Shown piece by piece: positions 60,961 to 64,000 of a DNA stretch of 64,000 nt (positions are counted from its first letter, which is position 1; each line of letters starts with the position of its first letter). The translations under genes and the position numbers were made by a program. The stretch is taken from the NCBI RefSeq assembly GCF_023094165.1, contig NZ_JALMDK010000021.1, positions 2,047-66,046 of the forward strand. Reading direction: 5' to 3'. This DNA is from Crossiella sp. S99.2. Its GTDB lineage: Bacteria > Actinomycetota > Actinomycetes > Mycobacteriales > Pseudonocardiaceae. The notes beneath the pieces were generated by a model, which saw only the letters and a list, made by a program, of their open reading frames with translations, was not told the DNA's origin and made no database searches.

Positions 60961-60997
60961 CTCCGCCGGGGCACGCGCGAGCGGCGCCCCGGCGGAG
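60961..60997. terminator. Bidirectional hairpin, 12-bp perfect stem
   Basis: CTCCGCCGGGGC (60961-60972) pairs with GCCCCGGCGGAG (60986-60997), loop of 13. It lies between the 3' ends of the kinase-like gene and nucS. Confidence 0.8.
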
Positions 60998-61003
60998 TTG
61001 TGG

Positions 61004-61663
61004 TCAGAACAGGCGGAACTCGTCCGATTCGATGCCGCGCAGCGCGTCGTAGTCCAGCGTGACGCAACGGATCCCGCGGTCCTCGGCCAGCGTGCGGGCC
61101 TGGGGCTTGATGATCTGGGCCGCGAACACGCCCTGGACCGGGGACAGCAGCGGGTCCCGGTTGAGCAGCTCCAGATACCTGGTCAGCTGCTCCACGCCGT
61201 CGATCTCGCCGCGGCGCTTGATCTCCACGGCCACCGCGCCGCCCTTGCCGTCGCGGGCCATGATGTCCACCGGGCCGATCGCGGTCGGGTACTCGCGGCG
61301 GACCAGGGTGTAGCCGTCGCCGAGGGTCACGATGTGCTCGGCCAGCAGCTCCTGCAGGTGCGCCTCGACGCCGTCCTTGACCAGGCCGGGTTCGGGGCCC
61401 AGCTCGTGCGCGGAGTCGTGCATGACCTCCTCGAGGGTGATCACCAGCTTCTCCCCCGCCTTGTTCTGCACGGTCCACACGCCGGGGTCCTGGATCAGCC
61501 AGCAGGGCGGGCTCATCCAGTTCAGCGGCTTGTACGCGCGGTCGTCGGAGTGGATCGACACCGAACCGTCGGCCTTGATCAGCAACAGCCGATTGGCCAT
61601 GGGCAGGTGGGCGGTCAGCCGTCCGACGTAGTTGACCTGGCAGCGGGCGATCACAAGGCGCAC
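61004..61663 (-). CDS. nucS: Mismatch-specific endonuclease NucS (EndoMS)
   Basis: Protein of 219 aa. An N-terminal beta-rich DNA-binding/dimerisation domain (1-110) is followed by a RecB-like nuclease domain (115-219) with Asp133 in GPVDIMARD and Glu147-x-Lys149 in AVEIKRRGEIDG. NucS cuts both strands at mismatches and replaces MutS-MutL in most actinobacteria, which supports the taxon guess. The C-terminal DEFRLF resembles the beta-clamp-binding tail of the family. Start ATG 61663. Confidence 0.93.
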   Translation of the reverse strand: MRLVIARCQVNYVGRLTAHLPMANRLLLIKADGSVSIHSDDRAYKPLNWMSPPCWLIQDPGVWTVQNKAGEKLVITLEEVMHDSAHELGPEPGLVKDGVEAHLQELLAEHIVTLGDGYTLVRREYPTAIGPVDIMARDGKGGAVAVEIKRRGEIDGVEQLTRYLELLNRDPLLSPVQGVFAAQIIKPQARTLAEDRGIRCVTLDYDALRGIESDEFRLF

Positions 61664-61787
61664 CGCGACAGGTTAGTGACTGCCTGGCACAGCCGTTCCA
61701 CCGGCGCTCCGGTGGGGCTCGCCGCACCCTGGATCCACCGGTCTGCCACATGGTTCCGGAACCGGCCGGCGGCCAGGCTGAGCTGCC

Positions 61788-62309
61788 ATGACGACACGAT
61801 TGGGCAGGCGGGCCAAGCGGTGGTGGGACATCCTGCACCTGGGCAGCGGGGTGGGCTGGTTCGGCGTGGCGCTGTGCCAGCTGGTGCTCAACATCATCAG
61901 CCGGACGACCGCGGACGCCGGGGTGCGGGTGGCCGCCCACAAGATCGGGCACACGCTGGACATCTGGCTGCTGATCCCGCTGGTGCTGCTGGCCCTGGTC
62001 TCCGGCGTGGTGCTGGCCTGGCGGTCCAACTGGGGTGTGTTCCGGCACTGGTGGATCGTGGTGAAGCTGGTCGCGACCATCCTGCTGATGGTCTTCAGCG
62101 CGATCTGGCTGGGCGGCTGGATCGGCGCCGCGGTCGAACTCGCGCCGGCCCAGGGGCCCGCCTACTTCGAGGTGCGCAACAAGCTGCTCGGCGGATCGAT
62201 CTTCAACAACGTCTCCATCCTGCTCATGGTGGTGATCTCGGTGTTCAAGCCCTGGGGCCGTATTCGACAAGTCACACCGGACTGGAAGGCGGCCCGGACC
62301 GGCCGGTAG
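61788..62309 (+). CDS. DUF2269-like integral membrane protein
   Basis: Protein of 173 aa with four membrane helices, opening near WWDILHLGSGVGWFGVALCQLVL and continuing with WLLIPLVLLALVSGVVLAW, WIVVKLVATILLMVFSAIWLG and NNVSILLMVVISVF. The HxGxxxxW pattern at the N-terminus resembles DUF2269 proteins. Function unknown. The next gene starts 12 bp downstream, so they may be coupled. Confidence 0.65.
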   Translation: MTTRLGRRAKRWWDILHLGSGVGWFGVALCQLVLNIISRTTADAGVRVAAHKIGHTLDIWLLIPLVLLALVSGVVLAWRSNWGVFRHWWIVVKLVATILLMVFSAIWLGGWIGAAVELAPAQGPAYFEVRNKLLGGSIFNNVSILLMVVISVFKPWGRIRQVTPDWKAARTGR

Positions 62310-62320
62310 GTTCGCGCCTC

Positions 62321-63724
62321 GTGCCGCCAAACAGTCAGCGCAGCCTGTTGCGCACCAAGCCGGTCGAGCAACTCACCAGCGAGGGCGCGCACAGCGGCCT
62401 GCGCCGCAGCATGGGCCTGATCTCCCTGGTCTCGCTGTCGGTGGGGGCCACCCTGGGCACCGGGATCTTCGTGGTGCTCGGCGAGGCCGCGCCCAAGGCC
62501 GGGCCCGCGGTGGTGGTCTCCTTCGCGCTGGCGGCACTGGCCGCGTTGTTCTCCGCGCTCTCCTACGCCGAACTGGCCGGCGCGGTGCCGGTGTCCGGTT
62601 CCGCCTACTCCTACACCTACGCCACCCTGGGCGAACTCATCGCCTGGGTGTGCGGCTGGTGCCTGTTGCTGGAGTACGGCGTGTCGGTGGCCGCGGTCGC
62701 GGTGGGCTGGGGCGGCTACCTGAACGTGTTCCTGGAGGCCACCGTCGGGGTGCGGATCCCGGAGGAGCTGGCCGCACCGCCCGGCGCCGGTGGCGTGGTG
62801 AACATCCCGGCGGCCGTGGTGGTGCTGCTGGCCACCGCGGTGCTCATCGCCGGGGTCCGGGAGAGCGCGCGGGCCACCACGGTCACCACGATGATCAAGG
62901 TCGGAGTGCTGATCTTCTTCGTCGCGGTGGCGGCCACCGCGTTCAACTCCGGCAACATGACCCCGTTCGCGCCGGAGGGCCTGGCCGGCATCGCCGGTGG
63001 CGCCTCGGCGGTGTTCTTCTCCTTCATCGGCTTCGACGCGGCCTCCACCGCGGGCGAGGAAGCGCGCAACCCGCAGCGCGACCTGCCGCGGGCGATCATG
63101 ATCTCGCTGGGCATCGTGACCTTCGTCTACGTGGCGGTCGCGCTCACCGCGATCGGCGCGATCGGGGTGGACCGGCTCAGTGCCAAGGGCGCCTCGCTGT
63201 CCACGGTGATGGCCGAGGTGACCGGGTCCAGCTGGGCCTCCACCGTGCTCGCGGTGGGCGCGGTGATCGCGATCGCCTCGGTGGTGCTGACCGTGCTCTA
63301 CGGCCAGACCCGGGTGCTGGTCTCGATGTCCCGGGACGGCCTGATGCCGCCGGTCTTCGCCAAGGTCGGCGCCCGCTCGGTGCCCACCACCAACATCCTG
63401 GTGGTCGGCGTGCTGGTCGCGGTGCTGGCCGCGCTGGTCCCGCTGGGCGAGCTGACCAACGCCACCAGCATCGGCACCCTGGTCGCCTTCGGACTGGTCA
63501 ACGTGGGTGTGCTGGTGTTGCGCCGGACCAAACCGGACCTGCCGCGCTCCTTCCGCACCCCGCTGATGCCGGTGGTCCCGCTGCTCGGCCTGGCGCTGTG
63601 CGTGATCCTCATCGTCGGCCTGGGCGCCAAGACCTGGATCGCCTTCCTGATCTGGACCGCGGTCGGCCTGGTGGTCTACTTCGGTTACGGCAGGCGGCGT
63701 TCGCGGCTCAACCAGGACGCCTAG
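62321..63724 (+). CDS. APC family amino acid permease
   Basis: Protein of 467 aa with 12 membrane helices and the APC consensus (SVGATLGTGIFVVLGEAA near residues 38-55, FFSFIGFDAASTAGEEARNPQRDLPRAI in the middle). It is closest to the cationic amino acid transporter (CAT) group by these motifs. It imports an amino acid with protons; the exact one is not known. Start GTG 62321. A NUDIX gene follows 10 bp downstream. Confidence 0.9.
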   Translation: MPPNSQRSLLRTKPVEQLTSEGAHSGLRRSMGLISLVSLSVGATLGTGIFVVLGEAAPKAGPAVVVSFALAALAALFSALSYAELAGAVPVSGSAYSYTYATLGELIAWVCGWCLLLEYGVSVAAVAVGWGGYLNVFLEATVGVRIPEELAAPPGAGGVVNIPAAVVVLLATAVLIAGVRESARATTVTTMIKVGVLIFFVAVAATAFNSGNMTPFAPEGLAGIAGGASAVFFSFIGFDAASTAGEEARNPQRDLPRAIMISLGIVTFVYVAVALTAIGAIGVDRLSAKGASLSTVMAEVTGSSWASTVLAVGAVIAIASVVLTVLYGQTRVLVSMSRDGLMPPVFAKVGARSVPTTNILVVGVLVAVLAALVPLGELTNATSIGTLVAFGLVNVGVLVLRRTKPDLPRSFRTPLMPVVPLLGLALCVILIVGLGAKTWIAFLIWTAVGLVVYFGYGRRRSRLNQDA

Positions 63725-63734
63725 TCTGGGCGGC

Positions 63735-64000
63735 GTGGACAAGGTCGACACCCGCGAGGTCTACGCGAACGCCTGGATGACGGTGCGCGAGGACGGCATC
63801 CGCCGCGCCGACGGCTCCCTCGGCATCTACGGCGTGGTGGACAAGCCCGACTACGCCCTGGTCATCCCACTGGAGGGCGAGCGGCTGCACCTGGTCGAGC
63901 AGTACCGCTACCCGCTGGGCCTGCGCCGCTGGGAGTTCCCGCAGGGCACCGCGCCGGACCGGGTCGAGCTGGACACCGCCGAGCTGGCCGCCAGGGAACT
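63735..64000 (+). CDS. NUDIX hydrolase, truncated by the window end
   Basis: 88 codons are visible from GTG 63735. The product reads DKVDTREVYANAWMTV, then ALVIPLEGERLHLVEQYRYP and WEFPQGTA, which is the strand-loop pattern leading into the Nudix box; the box itself begins at AELAAREL and runs off the window. NUDIX enzymes hydrolyse nucleoside diphosphates linked to other groups, such as ADP-ribose. It is 10 bp after the amino acid permease and likely in one transcript. Confidence 0.82.
   Translation, partial: MDKVDTREVYANAWMTVREDGIRRADGSLGIYGVVDKPDYALVIPLEGERLHLVEQYRYPLGLRRWEFPQGTAPDRVELDTAELAARE

Overview
The window is 64 kb of very GC-rich, gene-dense DNA with GTG starts, 4-base start/stop overlaps, NucS instead of MutS/MutL-type repair, AfsR/SARP regulators and a polar coiled-coil protein of the Scy/FilP type. 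This points to a filamentous actinobacterium. From memory, the order of several core genes (isobutyryl-CoA mutase, MarR, DUF3817, MeaB, thiolase, epimerase, Scy-like protein, NucS) recalls the Streptomyces coelicolor SCO5388-SCO5420 region. I would guess Pseudonocardiales, but the species cannot be read from the sequence. No rRNA, tRNA, CRISPR array, insertion sequence or prophage was seen.

1-17 kb: a decaying 22-bp tandem repeat, a YbbN-like thioredoxin/TPR protein, the large subunit of isobutyryl-CoA mutase, a thiamine-binding MTH1187-type protein, a MarR regulator and a DUF3817 membrane protein. Then come a first AfsR-like regulator, a Cys/Met-type PLP lyase, a secreted trypsin-like protease, a CUT1 sugar ABC transporter without its own ATPase, an ABC-2 permease paired with an ABC 'ATPase' whose nucleotide-binding motifs are eroded, and a second AfsR-like regulator.

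17-27 kb: a DUF11 secreted protein, a 500-bp non-coding stretch rich in palindromes, and a mannoside-utilisation locus. A secreted GH92 alpha-mannosidase is transcribed away from an operon of LacI regulator, mannose-6-phosphate-isomerase-like enzyme, single-domain sugar ABC ATPase, permease and binding lipoprotein. A palindrome of the form GACAA-N2-TTGTC lies in front of both arms, and a one-mismatch copy lies in front of the CUT1 operon 12 kb away. This suggests one LacI regulon joining both transporters.

27-40 kb: small membrane proteins, LtrA, then short-chain acyl-CoA genes (MeaB, thiolase, methylmalonyl-CoA epimerase, crotonyl-CoA carboxylase/reductase), interrupted by a penicillin-acylase-type hydrolase, a TetR regulator that seems to start at CTG, and an SPW membrane protein. 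The Scy/FilP-like coiled-coil protein follows. With the mutase at 1.5 kb and the fused 3-hydroxyacyl-CoA dehydrogenase at 48 kb, these enzymes form most of a route from acetyl-CoA through crotonyl-CoA to ethylmalonyl-CoA, together with butyryl/isobutyryl and methylmalonyl-CoA interconversion. Such routes typically feed polyketide extender units.

40-64 kb: hydrolases, a striking kinase plus triple-GNAT fusion, small zinc-binding proteins, a GH28-like secreted beta-helix enzyme behind a cre-type operator, two DUF3558-type lipoproteins, a PTS-dependent dihydroxyacetone kinase operon (dhaK-dhaL-dhaM), an iron-siderophore binding lipoprotein behind an IdeR-like iron box, an aldehyde dehydrogenase, a sodium:solute symporter with a small partner, two adjacent zinc-ribbon genes, NucS, an amino acid permease, and a NUDIX hydrolase cut by the window end.
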